This document shows positions 53,850-63,139 of a stretch of DNA of 64,000 nt, piece by piece. Source of the DNA: Shimia abyssi (GTDB lineage Bacteria > Pseudomonadota > Alphaproteobacteria > Rhodobacterales > Rhodobacteraceae); NCBI RefSeq assembly GCF_003014475.1, contig NZ_PYGJ01000016.1:1-64000 (forward strand), in the 5' to 3' direction. The notes under the pieces were generated by a model. It was not told the origin of the DNA, ran no database searches, and saw only the letters and a program-made list of their open reading frames with translations. The stretch's first letter is position 1. Each line of letters begins with the position of its first letter. The position numbers were made by a program, and so were the translations under genes.

Positions 53850-54108
53850 ATTTGCGCGAAGCCTCGGTCAGCATTTGGTCGGTGTGGCGACGGAAGTCTT
53901 CCTCACCCACAAATGGGCCGCGGGCGCGGGCTTCGAGCACCGCCCTCAAGGCCTCGGTCTCTGCCGCTTCCGCGTTTCGTTTCTCTCGCAACAATTCCAG
54001 GCCCTGCTGTACCACCGCACTTAGGCTGGCCGCACGTCCATTTTCCACAAGCCCACGCGCAAACGCAGCCTGGCTGTCTGTCAAAGAGATTGAAGATTTT
54101 ACAGTCAT
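53833..54108 (-). CDS. ParD-like antitoxin
   Basis: A 91-aa ribbon-helix-helix protein: MTVKSSISLTDSQAAFARGL forms the DNA-binding strand and helix, SLSAVVQQGLELLREK the second helix, and an acidic C-terminus would bind the toxin. ATG 54108 is chosen because AGGAGG lies five bases upstream; the upstream in-frame start at 54123 is poorer. It represses its own promoter in related systems. It is divergent from the recombinase gene, with only 57 bp between, so its operator may also affect the recombinase. Confidence 0.88.
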   Translation of the reverse strand: MTVKSSISLTDSQAAFARGLVENGRAASLSAVVQQGLELLREKRNAEAAETEALRAVLEARARGPFVGEEDFRRHTDQMLTEASRKYALGD

Positions 54109-54165
54109 GCCTGCCTCCTGCAATCAAAGTATTACTCAGTCGCACCGAATGCAAGGCCTGTAGAC

Positions 54166-55239
54166 ATGCCCTTAGCGCCTAAGACACATCTTCCCAACAG
54201 CCCCCCGGCCCTCTCAGCGCATGATCGCGACGCGCTACATGATCTCTATGTGCGCGGAACGCCACAGAACACACTCAGGGCCTATGAGCGGGATCTGACC
54301 TACATCACGGCTTGGAAAGCCCTCAGAGCGGACCAGGTGGGCTCTAAGCCCGTTCTCTGCTGGCCCGAACAGGAAGACATCGCCCTGATGTTCATTCTCG
54401 ACCACACCCGAGATTTGAACAAAGCGCCGAATGATGACCCTGCGCGACAGGTGGCAGAGGCTCTAATTGAACGGGAATTGCGCAAGACTCTCGCCTGCCC
54501 TGCGCCTTCGACGCTGGATCGGCGCATTGCCTCGTGGCGAGCGTTTCACCGGATGAAAAACCTTGAGAGTCCGTTTGCGGCCCCGTTGATCAAGCAAGCC
54601 CGTGCCAAGGGGCGCAAGGCCGCAGCCAGGGCCCCTGCCCCGAAATCAGCACATCCGATCACACGTGAGGTGCTGGAAGCGCTTTTGGCGACCTGTGATG
54701 CATCACTGCGTGGTGTGCGGGATCGGGCGCTGTTGATGCTGGGATGGGCCTCTGGTGGACGGCGGCGATCAGAGATTACGAGACTGATGCGGGAAGATGT
54801 GTCGCTAAAAGAGTTCCAGTGCAAGGGACTGATCTGGATTCAGATGGTGGAGAGCAAAACCACATCCAAGGGCGAGACGCCAAGGCTCGTTCTAAAGGGT
54901 CGCGGGGCGCAGGCGCTGTATCACTGGATCGAGGTAGCCGGGATCACCGAGGGTGGATTGTTTCGGGCGATCTCGAAATCAGGACGAGCCCTGCCCCGCA
55001 ACCTTAGCCCGGATGCGGTCTATCAGATCGTGCGCAAGCGTCTGGCGCTTGCCGGGTATCCCGACGGATTTGCCTCTCCCCACGGATTGCGCTCTGGGTT
55101 CCTGACTCAGGCGGCGCTGGACGGTGCGCCAATTCAGGCCGCGATGCGATTGAGCCTGCACCGGTCCATGGCGCAGGCTCAGAAGTATTATGACGATGTA
55201 GATGTGGCCGAAAACCCAGCAGCAGACCTGTTGGGGTGA
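54166..55239 (+). CDS. Tyrosine recombinase / phage-type integrase
   Basis: A 357-aa site-specific recombinase. The N-terminal SAM-like core-binding domain covers about 20-150 (GTPQNTLRAYERDLTYITAW). The catalytic domain follows with Arg in GGRRRSEITRL, Lys in the VESKTTSKGE region, HGLRSGF as the His-x2-Arg, SLHRS, and the nucleophile Tyr in AQKYYDDV. Family length is normal. It could resolve plasmid multimers or move a cassette. No tRNA or clear attachment site was noticed next to it. It is divergent from the toxin-antitoxin pair. Confidence 0.92.
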   Translation: MPLAPKTHLPNSPPALSAHDRDALHDLYVRGTPQNTLRAYERDLTYITAWKALRADQVGSKPVLCWPEQEDIALMFILDHTRDLNKAPNDDPARQVAEALIERELRKTLACPAPSTLDRRIASWRAFHRMKNLESPFAAPLIKQARAKGRKAAARAPAPKSAHPITREVLEALLATCDASLRGVRDRALLMLGWASGGRRRSEITRLMREDVSLKEFQCKGLIWIQMVESKTTSKGETPRLVLKGRGAQALYHWIEVAGITEGGLFRAISKSGRALPRNLSPDAVYQIVRKRLALAGYPDGFASPHGLRSGFLTQAALDGAPIQAAMRLSLHRSMAQAQKYYDDVDVAENPAADLLG

Positions 55240-55325
55240 ACGGCGCAGTGGAAATGTACTATTTCTCCACCCATTGAGTTGCCAAAAAAGAAAAACGCCA
55301 CCCGAGATACTCTTGGGGGACTTCT

Positions 55326-55937
55326 CTAAGTAAAAATGGCTCTTATCGTGCGGCTCAACAAATAGACATCAAAGCATAGGCTTTGGTGCCGTTGATAGAT
55401 AAGATCAAGCCGAGCCTTTCTGGGTATGCAGATTCGAGAATAAACCGCGTCAGTCTGTTCAGATGTTTCGCAGAGTGACAAAAGCACCGCCTCCCTTTTG
55501 TGAAAAACAAGTGTTGCCAATCCTGTTAGTCCGGGTTTAACAGACAAGACTCGGTCATAGGTATCAGGGAACCTATCAACATACTGGCGCAGAGGAGGAC
55601 GGGGGCCGACGAAACTCATGTCGCCCTTCAGAATATTCCAAAGTTGCGGTATTTCATCGAGCCTAACTCTCCTTAAAAGCCGGCCCATCGGAAAGATCCT
55701 CTCATCCTTGTTCCCCCCTGAAACACCCTGATCTGAAGTTTCTGGGCGCATTGTACGCAGCTTCCAAAGATTGAACGACTCCTCTCGGGATTTCATACGC
55801 TCAGACACAAAAAAGAGTGGGCGCCCCTCAAGCACCATCAAAGAAATTAGGAGGATAAACAAAATTGGGAGCAGTAAAATCGCCAGAAGGGATGCAAGTA
55901 TGATGTCAAAGATCCTCTTTGAGTCCAATTTAGGCAT
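55326..55937 (-). CDS. Phosphoglycosyl transferase (bacterial sugar transferase)
   Basis: A 203-aa monotopic membrane enzyme of the PglC/WbaP-type family that transfers a sugar phosphate to undecaprenyl phosphate. An N-terminal hydrophobic re-entrant helix (DIILASLLAILLLPILFILL) comes first, then LWKLRTMR, RRVRLDEIPQLWNILKGDMSFVGPRPPL, containing the catalytic Asp-Glu pair, and PGLTGLATL. The frame allows GTG 55940 or ATG 55937; either overlaps the end of the SDR gene, so the two are coupled. With the dehydratase at 2642 and this SDR it forms the usual set for starting a glycan on 6-deoxy-HexNAc. Confidence 0.92.
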   Translation of the reverse strand: MPKLDSKRIFDIILASLLAILLLPILFILLISLMVLEGRPLFFVSERMKSREESFNLWKLRTMRPETSDQGVSGGNKDERIFPMGRLLRRVRLDEIPQLWNILKGDMSFVGPRPPLRQYVDRFPDTYDRVLSVKPGLTGLATLVFHKREAVLLSLCETSEQTDAVYSRICIPRKARLDLIYQRHQSLCFDVYLLSRTIRAIFT

Positions 55938-56850
55938 CACTTAGACGCTTCCACTCACGAACCATCTGGTCAGGTTGGCAATGCCTCGGCAAAAAGGAAA
56001 ACAGTCCTGAAAGAACAGAGACATCAATGCGTAAGTACTGTATGGCTTCTTCTCCTGCGCACCGCCATCTCCATGCAGCTCCAGATGCGTCCAGCAAGCT
56101 GTCCATAGAAACTGGCACCGGTGCAGCCACATTCAAGATTGGTGGCAGACCCGGAACACAACTGGCGCGTTGCAACAAGACCTGCAACACATCAGCCAAG
56201 GTTACAGGGCCAATGTAAGACCTTACGGGACCAAGCCCGTCCGGAAACTGGTCTAACTGAACCAAAGACTCAGCCCCTCTCGCAACAGCACCACCAATAA
56301 GCTGATCCGCTCCCACAACATTTCCCAATCGCAGCAACACCTGACGTGGCTCACTTGGATTAGCCGAAGACGTTAACGAAAGAATGGCCCTCTCCATGTC
56401 CAGCTTTGCTCTTCCGTATTCCGACACAGGGTAGAGCTCCACGCCTTCATGCCATCCAAATTTTCCGTCTCCATATACCGCTGCAGATGACAGGTGGAAG
56501 ATATGTCGGGCTCCCAAAACCCTTGCGGCTTCCGTTGCGGCCAACGCGAGTTCGCGGTTTAAAGAAAGATCCTGCTTGCCACCCGGAACAACGCCTACAA
56601 GATTCAGGACAGTATTTATCCCTCCTTTTAGACAAGTGGGAGGCCCTTGTTTGAGTAAATCCCAAGCAACCCAATCTCCGGAGTCATCGATGGGTGATCT
56701 CCGGCTGTGCCAAATCACCGGAAAAGAACTGGTTCCAACAGCTCCCCATACTCTGAATAAGAGACGCCCCAAGCGCCCTCGACCACCCAAGACGAGAACT
56801 TTTTTTCGATCTGCAGTCATGCGTTCCAATATTTCAACCAGTTTATCCAC
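55930..56850 (-). CDS. NAD-dependent epimerase/reductase (SDR), WbpV-like
   Basis: A 306-aa SDR. The nucleotide-binding motif is VLVLGGRGRLGRLLF, SSAAVYG carries the catalytic Ser and YGRAK the Tyr-x3-Lys. Members that lie directly before a phosphoglycosyl transferase usually reduce UDP-4-keto-6-deoxy-GlcNAc to UDP-QuiNAc or UDP-FucNAc. The needed 4-keto precursor would come from the WbpM-like dehydratase at 2642-4558. GTG 56850 gives the full frame; an ATG at 56820 (10 codons in) is close to the Rossmann motif and may be the real start. Its 3' end overlaps the transferase start. Confidence 0.85.
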   Translation of the reverse strand: MDKLVEILERMTADRKKVLVLGGRGRLGRLLFRVWGAVGTSSFPVIWHSRRSPIDDSGDWVAWDLLKQGPPTCLKGGINTVLNLVGVVPGGKQDLSLNRELALAATEAARVLGARHIFHLSSAAVYGDGKFGWHEGVELYPVSEYGRAKLDMERAILSLTSSANPSEPRQVLLRLGNVVGADQLIGGAVARGAESLVQLDQFPDGLGPVRSYIGPVTLADVLQVLLQRASCVPGLPPILNVAAPVPVSMDSLLDASGAAWRWRCAGEEAIQYLRIDVSVLSGLFSFLPRHCQPDQMVREWKRLSDA

Positions 56851-57027
56851 ACAGCTCAGTGGCGGCCAAATCGCTAACGAAATATCCTGCCGAGTTCCCC
56901 ATATCTCGATTGTTAGATTAGGATTGAGTTCTAGTCCACCGGAGCAAAGCTAAAGGCGTCTTGCTGGCGACTCCTTAAGTCTCATTCGGTGCTGCAGGAT
57001 CATGCCTCGCAAGCTACGACCCTCGAG
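56851..57027. other. Short region upstream of the SDR gene
   Basis: No gene is seen here. It probably holds the promoter for the SDR-transferase operon and the broken edge of the IS3 OrfA remnant. Confidence 0.4.
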
Positions 57028-57241
57028 TGTCATACTCATTGCGCCCCAGACGATTATTCTCGCCTTCGAGCGCCTGCAGCTTCTTCGCATCAGATACATT
57101 AATGCCGCCGAACCTGGCTTTGTACTTGTAGAAAGTTGAATCGATGATCCCGTATTTCCTGCACAGCTCATGCGCTTTCACGCCAGCTTCATATTCCTTG
57201 ATCATCCCAATGATCTGTTCGTCACTAAATCTGCGCTTCAT
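57028..57241 (-). pseudogene. IS3-family OrfA, truncated
   Basis: From ATG 57241 the frame reads MKRRFSDEQIIGMIKEYEAG then VKAHELCRKYGI and FYKYKARFGGINVSDAKKL, the HTH of IS3-family OrfA. The match stops after ENNRL, where unrelated sequence (GRNEYDTRGS) follows, and no OrfB is present. The leucine-zipper part is lost. It is a dead fragment. Confidence 0.88.
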
Positions 57242-57540
57242 AGTCCATCCCTTGCTTGAACGGATTACTAACACCTCAATGGCCTGATTTCAGGGCGCTG
57301 GATCAGTAGCCCTGCTTAAAAAAGGCATCTGCCTTCTATACACTAAGCCGCCCCAAATTTCACACAGCACTTTTAATTGCGACCATGCTCCAGGAATGTT
57401 TTCCACAAGGTTCTCACATAAGTATCTGAATTTTCGTATTTTTCTTGACTATGTTTCGCATGCGAAACGGCGACGACACCTGCGATTGGGGGCCTTGGAA
57501 ATTGTAAACCGAAGGGCTTGATGGACGTCAGCCGTCGTGA
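57242..57540. other. Intergenic stretch between two remnants
   Basis: About 300 bp with no supported gene. The first part is the outer end of the IS3 remnant. The rest is AT-rich around 57400-57460. Confidence 0.4.
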
Positions 57541-57717
57541 GCAACCCTACCCGACATCGATCAATTCGAAGAGAGGGCCGCTATCGCTGAATACGATGGT
57601 GGTCTTCCTCGTCGGGAAGCGGAGGACTTGGCTGCCCGGGCTCAGGGGTTCGCTGATGCCGACACCTATTGGCAGTGGTTGGCGGACTACGTGACCACCA
57701 AGAAGATCCCCGCGTAA
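57541..57717 (+). pseudogene. C-terminal fragment of an unidentified protein
   Basis: After a stop at 57538-57540 the frame reads DIDQFEERAAIAEYDGGLPR, REAEDLAARAQG and WQWLADYVTTKKIPA, then a stop. It looks like the real C-terminus of a plasmid or phage protein but has no start codon. The gene is therefore 5'-truncated, probably by the nearby insertion. A likely terminator follows directly, which supports that a gene once ended here. Confidence 0.45.
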
Positions 57718-57721
57718 ACCA

Positions 57722-57770
57722 CTCCCTCGGCTGGCTTCGTGCTGGCCGGGGGAGACGTAAACCATTTTTT
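57722..57770 (+). terminator. Likely intrinsic terminator of the lost gene
   Basis: CTCCCTCGGC / GCCGGGGGAG form a ten-pair stem with one T-G pair. A six-T run follows about ten bases after the stem. It sits right after the stop of the truncated fragment and before the RTX gene. Confidence 0.55.
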
Positions 57771-57857
57771 GTTTCAATCCGCTGAGGCAGATCAACGACC
57801 CAGGAGGTCAGTGGAGGTAAAATAGGGCGCAACAGTTGGTTGCAGCGGGAGGCTTCA

Positions 57858-60101
57858 ATGACGACTACACCAACACCGATTGGATCAGATTTTCAGGTAA
57901 ATTCTCACACTCCGAATGATCAGCAGACGGCCAGCGTCGCTTCGTTGCAGAACGGCGGATATGTCGTGGTCTGGGAGAGCTACCAGCAGGACGGGTCCCA
58001 ATGGGGTGTTTTTGGCCAAGTCTTCAGCCCCTCCGGGGATGAGATTGGCGGCGAGTTTCGCATCAACGCGTTCACGGCTGGAAATCAGGAAATTAACACC
58101 GATAATACAGTGGGCGACAATGTCACCGCATTGGAAGACGGTGGCTTCGTTGTTGTTTGGACTAGCTGGGGTCAGGATGGCTCAGGCCAAGGTGTTTTTG
58201 GCCAGCGTTTTGACAGCTCTGGAGTTAAGGTGGGTGAAGAATTCCAAGTCAACTCAGTCACAGCAGATGATCAACGCGAAGCAAGTGTAACCGGTCTGGC
58301 AGATGGCGGATTTGTTGTAACTTGGGGAAGCTGGCTACAAGACGGGTCGCAATGGGGAATATTCGGCCAACGTTTCGATCACGACGGTGCCGCCGTAGGT
58401 TCCGAGTTTCAAATCAACGCCGTCACCGCCAACGATCAGGAATCCAGTAGCGTCGCCGCTCTCAAGGATGGCGGATTCGTGGTTACGTGGGAGAGTTGGC
58501 TGCAAGATGGCGCGCAGTGGGGAATCGTTGGAAGACGGTTCGACGGCAGCGGAGCTCCAGTTGGCAATGAGTTTCCGGTCAATAGTTTCACTCCCGGCGA
58601 CCAATGGCAGCCATCCGTCGCTTCCCTAGAGGACGGTGGTTTTGTAGTGACTTGGACTAGTTGGTCACAGGACGGAGGAGGCTGGGGTGTATTCGGTCAG
58701 CGCTTCAACGCGTCCGGAGAAACCGTAGGCTATGAGTTCCAAATCAACAGCTACACCTCTTACTCCCAATGGCAGTCAAGTGTCGCCCCTCTTTCAGATG
58801 GAGGCTTTGTTGTAACTTGGTCAAGCTTTGTTCTGTTGGGTGGTTTTGACTACGGTATTCATGGACAGCGCTTCGACGCTACCGGTTCACCGGTGGGATC
58901 TGAGTTTGATGTCAACAGTTTTGGACCTGGCGACCAATGGGCGCCAAGTGTAGCTGCTCTAAGGAACGGCAATATCCTTGTCGCTTGGGAAAGTTGGCAA
59001 CAGGATGGAGCGCAGCAAGGTGTATTCGCAAGGCACTTTGATCTGGACCTCCCCTCTTTGGTCCCAACCAACGGCGACGACCTTATCACGGGAACATCCG
59101 GCAACGATACGCTAGCCGGCTTGGCTGGAGGCGATACTATTCTGGGCGATGCCGGGAATGATCTGCTGAAAGGAGAGGAAAACAACGACTCCATTGAAGG
59201 TGGCGACGGAAACGACACTCTTGAGGGCAACGAAGGCGTGGACACCCTGCTTGGGGAAGCTGGTGATGACTCACTGAATGGTGGCGACGGCGATGACTTC
59301 CTGCGCGGAGATGCGGGAGACGACACGGTTGAAGGCGGCGATGGAAACGACAAGGTGTTTGCCGGTCGCGGGGACATGGGCGACGACATCATTCTCGGTG
59401 GCGCGGGCGATGACACACTGGGTGGGGCTCAAGGTAACGACCAGATATTCGGTGGAACGGGGTCGGACGAGTCCTTCGGCGGGTCGGGTAACGACCTGAT
59501 TGACGAGAGCGGAACTGATGCGTCCTCCAACACAGCTTGGGCCGGGGCGGGTCAGGATACGGTTATTGGAGGAGATGGAGACGACGTACTCGGTGGCGGT
59601 GCTGGCGCGGATCTAGTCAGCGGCGGGGCCGGAAATGACGTGATCTATCCCGGTGCGGGTCCGGACAACGACACTCTGAATGGTGAAGCCGGTAACGATA
59701 CAATCTTCGCTGGCGGCGGGGACGACCTGATCGATGGCGGCACTGGGGATGACCTGATCTTTAACGGTGCAGGAACTGACACGGTCTCGGGTGGGTCTGG
59801 ATCTGACACCATTTGGGGTGCGGGCGGAGACGATCAGTTCACCGGTGGAGACGATGCAGACACGTTTGCCTTCGTCCAGAACAACGGAACAGATACGATC
59901 ACCGACTTCAGCTTTGCTCAGTTGGACCTTCTCAATGTTCTGGGCTTGGGATTGTCGTCTGAATCTGAGGCGCTGGCTGCCATGACCGACGTTGACGGCA
60001 ACGTTCATCTTACAGCACAGGGAACAACCGTGATCATCGAAGTGCAGACAGTTTCGGACTTCTCCTCGAACAGCGGCTGGTTCGACGACACAGTGTTCTA
60101 A
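57858..60101 (+). CDS. RTX protein with seven N-terminal 55-residue repeats
   Basis: A 747-aa acidic protein. Residues 9-395 hold seven copies of a unit of about 55 residues, each starting GxEFxVN and containing SVAxLxDGGFVVTWxSW, QDG and FGQRF. The copies probably form a beta-propeller-like or solenoid domain. From about 405 there are RTX nonapeptides (GTSGNDTLAG, GGDGNDTLEG), then DGGTGDDLIFNGAG. The chain ends with an ITDFSFAQLDLLNV block and GWFDDTVF, a typical T1SS C-terminal signal. There is no Sec signal. ATG 57858 is chosen because GGGAGG lies five bases upstream. Its RTX and end modules resemble the N-terminal part of the 4,074-aa protein. A secreted adhesin or binding role is likely, though unproven. 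Confidence 0.9.
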   Translation: MTTTPTPIGSDFQVNSHTPNDQQTASVASLQNGGYVVVWESYQQDGSQWGVFGQVFSPSGDEIGGEFRINAFTAGNQEINTDNTVGDNVTALEDGGFVVVWTSWGQDGSGQGVFGQRFDSSGVKVGEEFQVNSVTADDQREASVTGLADGGFVVTWGSWLQDGSQWGIFGQRFDHDGAAVGSEFQINAVTANDQESSSVAALKDGGFVVTWESWLQDGAQWGIVGRRFDGSGAPVGNEFPVNSFTPGDQWQPSVASLEDGGFVVTWTSWSQDGGGWGVFGQRFNASGETVGYEFQINSYTSYSQWQSSVAPLSDGGFVVTWSSFVLLGGFDYGIHGQRFDATGSPVGSEFDVNSFGPGDQWAPSVAALRNGNILVAWESWQQDGAQQGVFARHFDLDLPSLVPTNGDDLITGTSGNDTLAGLAGGDTILGDAGNDLLKGEENNDSIEGGDGNDTLEGNEGVDTLLGEAGDDSLNGGDGDDFLRGDAGDDTVEGGDGNDKVFAGRGDMGDDIILGGAGDDTLGGAQGNDQIFGGTGSDESFGGSGNDLIDESGTDASSNTAWAGAGQDTVIGGDGDDVLGGGAGADLVSGGAGNDVIYPGAGPDNDTLNGEAGNDTIFAGGGDDLIDGGTGDDLIFNGAGTDTVSGGSGSDTIWGAGGDDQFTGGDDADTFAFVQNNGTDTITDFSFAQLDLLNVLGLGLSSESEALAAMTDVDGNVHLTAQGTTVIIEVQTVSDFSSNSGWFDDTVF

Positions 60102-60578
60102 CAGTCGCGGTCTGAAGGGCGTGGGAGGCTGGCGCGGGGGGGTCTCCCCAGGAGCCGCCCTCTGATGTCCCTCCAGCACCCTCTAACGTCCCTCCAGCGG
60201 CTCTCTGACAGCCCGGACCTTCGTTGCACTCAGCCAGCGAATGCCTCAGTAGCTGCCCCAGTTTGGGAGGTTTCCCCGTAAGTCGATGATTTCTCTGGGT
60301 TGGCTGGGTTTCCTATGCGATAGGATCTGGGAGGGCTGTCTGACGGGCCCAAGTTGATTGTTAGCGCATGATTGGCCTGGTTTCCATTGGGATGATGGCT
60401 TCCGGAGCCGGAGGGCGGTAGCTGCAGCATCATAGGTTGGCGATGGGAACACCCAGAAGGCGCAACTGATCGACTACGAAGGGATCGCCTCTGAAGGGCT
60501 GGATTCAACGTCCATCAAACCGGGGGAGACCAAATACAACTCATCTGATCACAAATATCGTTAAGTTCAATCTCTGCA
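60102..60578. other. Intergenic stretch between RTX gene and parB
   Basis: About 480 bp between convergent genes. A small direct repeat, GTCCCTCCAGC, occurs twice near 60170-60205. No gene, tRNA or clear terminator was recognised. A 92-codon minus-strand frame (60230-60508) has no family features and is not called. Confidence 0.4.
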
Positions 60579-61610
60579 TTAGACTTGTGCTTCAACCCAC
60601 TTTCTGAGTCTAGATAGAAAGGCTTCGTCCACGCCCACTCCACGGATTGTTATGAGAGGATCTACTTCGCCGAGCTCAGCCTCAATCAGTATGTTTTGAC
60701 GGCCTCCGTCACCTTTCCCCTTGCCTATCTTGGATTTGCTAGGATGCTGTCTTTCGGAAACACTTTTGGTTGCAGTTGATTCAAGCTTGGAAACTGCATT
60801 TTCTAGAAGTTTCAATTCAGCTTCCGCCGTCGTAGCCGGCGTCTTTCTCAACCGATCATTAAGGCGTCTGGCAAGCTTTTTGTCTCCTTTTAGAGCCTTT
60901 GCAAGGAGCAGACCTTGTCGCTCCGGTAGGGCTTTGGGGAATTTCAGACATCCATCCAATGCGTAATAAATTTCCATGAAGCTAGAAATTTTTGAGCGCT
61001 TGGCGCGAGAGGCGGCTGCATAGAGTGTCTTTAGGGCTTCTCTGTTGTCAGAAAACACTCCTTGTTCTGTTGCCTTCGCAGCGATTCTAGCGCGTTCATA
61101 GTATGACAGACCAAGACGAATTTCGTTCTCTTCAACCATTGCCCTATATGCGTCTGATGATGCATCAGGCTTTCTGACGATGGCTAGAACGGTAGAAAAC
61201 CGTTCATTGTCAGTTTCCTTAAAGAGTCTTCTAAGTGCAGTCACACGCCGCCAACCGGAAATTAGACCGAACTCATTGTCGGATAATTTGGTCACATCGA
61301 TTGGGGTCTGCTGCCCACGTTCCCGTAAACTGGTGACAAGACTCTCTAATTCTCCACCATCCATCGTAATTCGGTCGCGAACGAGAAAGTCGTCTTTCAA
61401 TCTGGACAGAGGCAGTCTTTCGATCATGCGCCCTTCCTGGCGAGCGGTATGAAGTTCATCAGAAAGCGCTGACAGAGCTGCAGCTTCGGAGCTTTCTTCG
61501 ACGACCTGGGCAATTGGCGGAGATGACGTGTGCGACGACCGCTCACTGCCTTCAGGCTCCTGTGAAAGAAAGGCCGTATTTGCAGGTGTAAGACGTTTTC
61601 GCTTTGCCAT
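60579..61610 (-). CDS. parB: Plasmid partitioning protein ParB
   Basis: A 343-aa centromere-binding protein. The ParB/Srx domain begins near 65 (LPLSRLKDDFLVRDRI), with LVTSLRERGQQTPI and ISGWRRVTALRRL, close to the GERRxRA region of ParB. The HTH region follows (MVEENEIRLGLSYYERARIA). The C-terminal third is charged and Lys-rich. It follows parA after 79 bp on the same strand. GGAAG lies six bases before the ATG. No parS site was recognised. Confidence 0.92.
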   Translation of the reverse strand: MAKRKRLTPANTAFLSQEPEGSERSSHTSSPPIAQVVEESSEAAALSALSDELHTARQEGRMIERLPLSRLKDDFLVRDRITMDGGELESLVTSLRERGQQTPIDVTKLSDNEFGLISGWRRVTALRRLFKETDNERFSTVLAIVRKPDASSDAYRAMVEENEIRLGLSYYERARIAAKATEQGVFSDNREALKTLYAAASRAKRSKISSFMEIYYALDGCLKFPKALPERQGLLLAKALKGDKKLARRLNDRLRKTPATTAEAELKLLENAVSKLESTATKSVSERQHPSKSKIGKGKGDGGRQNILIEAELGEVDPLITIRGVGVDEAFLSRLRKWVEAQV

Positions 61611-61689
61611 TATTTGCTTCCAGACCGCTTGTCGTTTGATAGGGTATTCGTGTCATTCTAAAATGTCATGACCTTAATAAAAGGAGGCA

Positions 61690-63075
61690 TCACTCTTTAC
61701 TACTCTCCATCGCTACTTCGTCTCTTCGCCAACTTCCTAGCAGGAGTCTTTTAAACGCCGCGTATGTTTCATCGAAAGTGGCGCGACCACGGATATAAGT
61801 TTCGCGATTGAAATCCCGATAGTCAGCCTCATAGATACCGCTTACCTGCTCTCCAGCTTGACCAATCAATGCTGTGAAATCTTGGCGATAGGGCAGGAGA
61901 GTTTCAGGAAGGTAGGACTGAATCAGGTTAGCCATTTCCGATTGTTGATTTTTGTCATATCGGGTGAGTAGAGCACAGACCGCATCCCATTCAAACTGCA
62001 GTTCCTCAGCTCCAAGAGCTCTGGCGGCTACATTCTCTGCATCTTCAATGGAAGCAAATGTAGAATGAAGCATGTCAAAGAAACGGCCGGTTGAGTCAAA
62101 CTCCAAGAAGTTTGCACCTGTCGGAACTAGGACAATGTCCGCAGCCGCAAGGCCATTGATTGTTAGATAACCGAGGGCAGGGGGAGTATCCAAGAAGATG
62201 ATATCGTATTCCGTGAGGATGCTGTCTTGCGCGAGGATCTCCGAAAGAGCATCCCAGAGTTTCCAAGTCCGTGATCCCATTCTCCATACAGGAATCTGAA
62301 ATTCCGTCCAATAGAGATCAAGCTGTGCTCCAATAAGATCTATGTTGGGCCAGTGTGTTTTTTGGATTAGGCTCTGGGCATTTTTCTTCAAAGCTTCCGA
62401 AAGCGTGTCGTCAAGCGGAATTGGTGGGTCCCCCCTGTCCGATCGTTTCTTGTTCTCGCGGCGTAGGTGTTCTGCATAGTGCCGCGCAAGTAATGGGAAT
62501 ACGGTTCCCCATTCGTCATCAACGTACCCATTAAACATAGACGTCATTGAGCCCTGACTATCCAAATCTATGGCTAGTACTTTGTAACCATCAAGCGCAG
62601 CGGACATCGCAAGGTGGGCTGTAGTCGAAGTTTTTCCAACGCCGCCCTTAAATGAAGCAACTGTTACAATCTTGGCTGGCAAACTTTTTGGTCGATAGGG
62701 AAGATATTCTTTTGCCTTGGAGCCTTCGGCTGCAAAAAATTGCCGAAGCGTAAGAACTTCGTCCATAGAAAACCATTTTGAGCCCCCTTCTACTTCTGAA
62801 CGCCCCTGAGGAAGCGCGGGGTTTTGTCGTAAAACACGTCTGAAGTGCGCTGTCGCAACGGGAATAAGGTAGCGTGTGATTTCCCAAGTCGAGAACAACC
62901 GAAGTTTTTTTTCTCCGCGAGTATCGATGCCGCGACTGCGAAGATCTGAACGCCCCCTAAAACAGGCGTTCGCAATATTCTCGAAGTCCTTTGTGGTAAC
63001 CGGTGATTCGACAATTTTCATTGCGGCATCTGGTGAAATGGCAAAGTAGGGGGGTGGTGGAGGGGATGATTTCAT
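61690..63075 (-). CDS. parA: Plasmid partitioning ATPase ParA
   Basis: A 461-aa ATPase. Residues 1-125 form an extended N-terminal DNA-binding-like domain, seen in plasmid ParA proteins that also repress their own promoter. The deviant Walker A KGGVGKTST is near 140, Walker A' is LAIDLDSQGS, and Walker B is IIFLDTPPALG. GAGG lies five bases before ATG 63075. It is divergent from repA, the usual arrangement in RepA-type Rhodobacterales plasmids. Partition with ParB is expected. Confidence 0.95.
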   Translation of the reverse strand: MKSSPPPPPYFAISPDAAMKIVESPVTTKDFENIANACFRGRSDLRSRGIDTRGEKKLRLFSTWEITRYLIPVATAHFRRVLRQNPALPQGRSEVEGGSKWFSMDEVLTLRQFFAAEGSKAKEYLPYRPKSLPAKIVTVASFKGGVGKTSTTAHLAMSAALDGYKVLAIDLDSQGSMTSMFNGYVDDEWGTVFPLLARHYAEHLRRENKKRSDRGDPPIPLDDTLSEALKKNAQSLIQKTHWPNIDLIGAQLDLYWTEFQIPVWRMGSRTWKLWDALSEILAQDSILTEYDIIFLDTPPALGYLTINGLAAADIVLVPTGANFLEFDSTGRFFDMLHSTFASIEDAENVAARALGAEELQFEWDAVCALLTRYDKNQQSEMANLIQSYLPETLLPYRQDFTALIGQAGEQVSGIYEADYRDFNRETYIRGRATFDETYAAFKRLLLGSWRRDEVAMESSKE

Positions 63076-63090
63076 ATGATCCTCGGCCTG

Positions 63091-63132
63091 ATGTATCGTC
63101 TATACCGCTATGTACCCAAATTATTGATACAT
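63091..63132. promoter_or_regulatory. Inverted repeat upstream of parA
   Basis: ATGTATC at 63091-63097 is mirrored by GATACAT at 63126-63132. It lies 15-60 bp upstream of the parA start in the AT-rich intergenic region. ParA proteins with N-terminal extensions often autorepress from such sites. The symmetry is seen; the role is inferred. Confidence 0.45.
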
Positions 63133-63139
63133 GTAAATA

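Noticed and set aside
60230-60508. 92-codon minus-strand frame between the RTX gene and parB
   Set aside because: Composition rich in Ser, Pro and Asn with no motif; probably chance.
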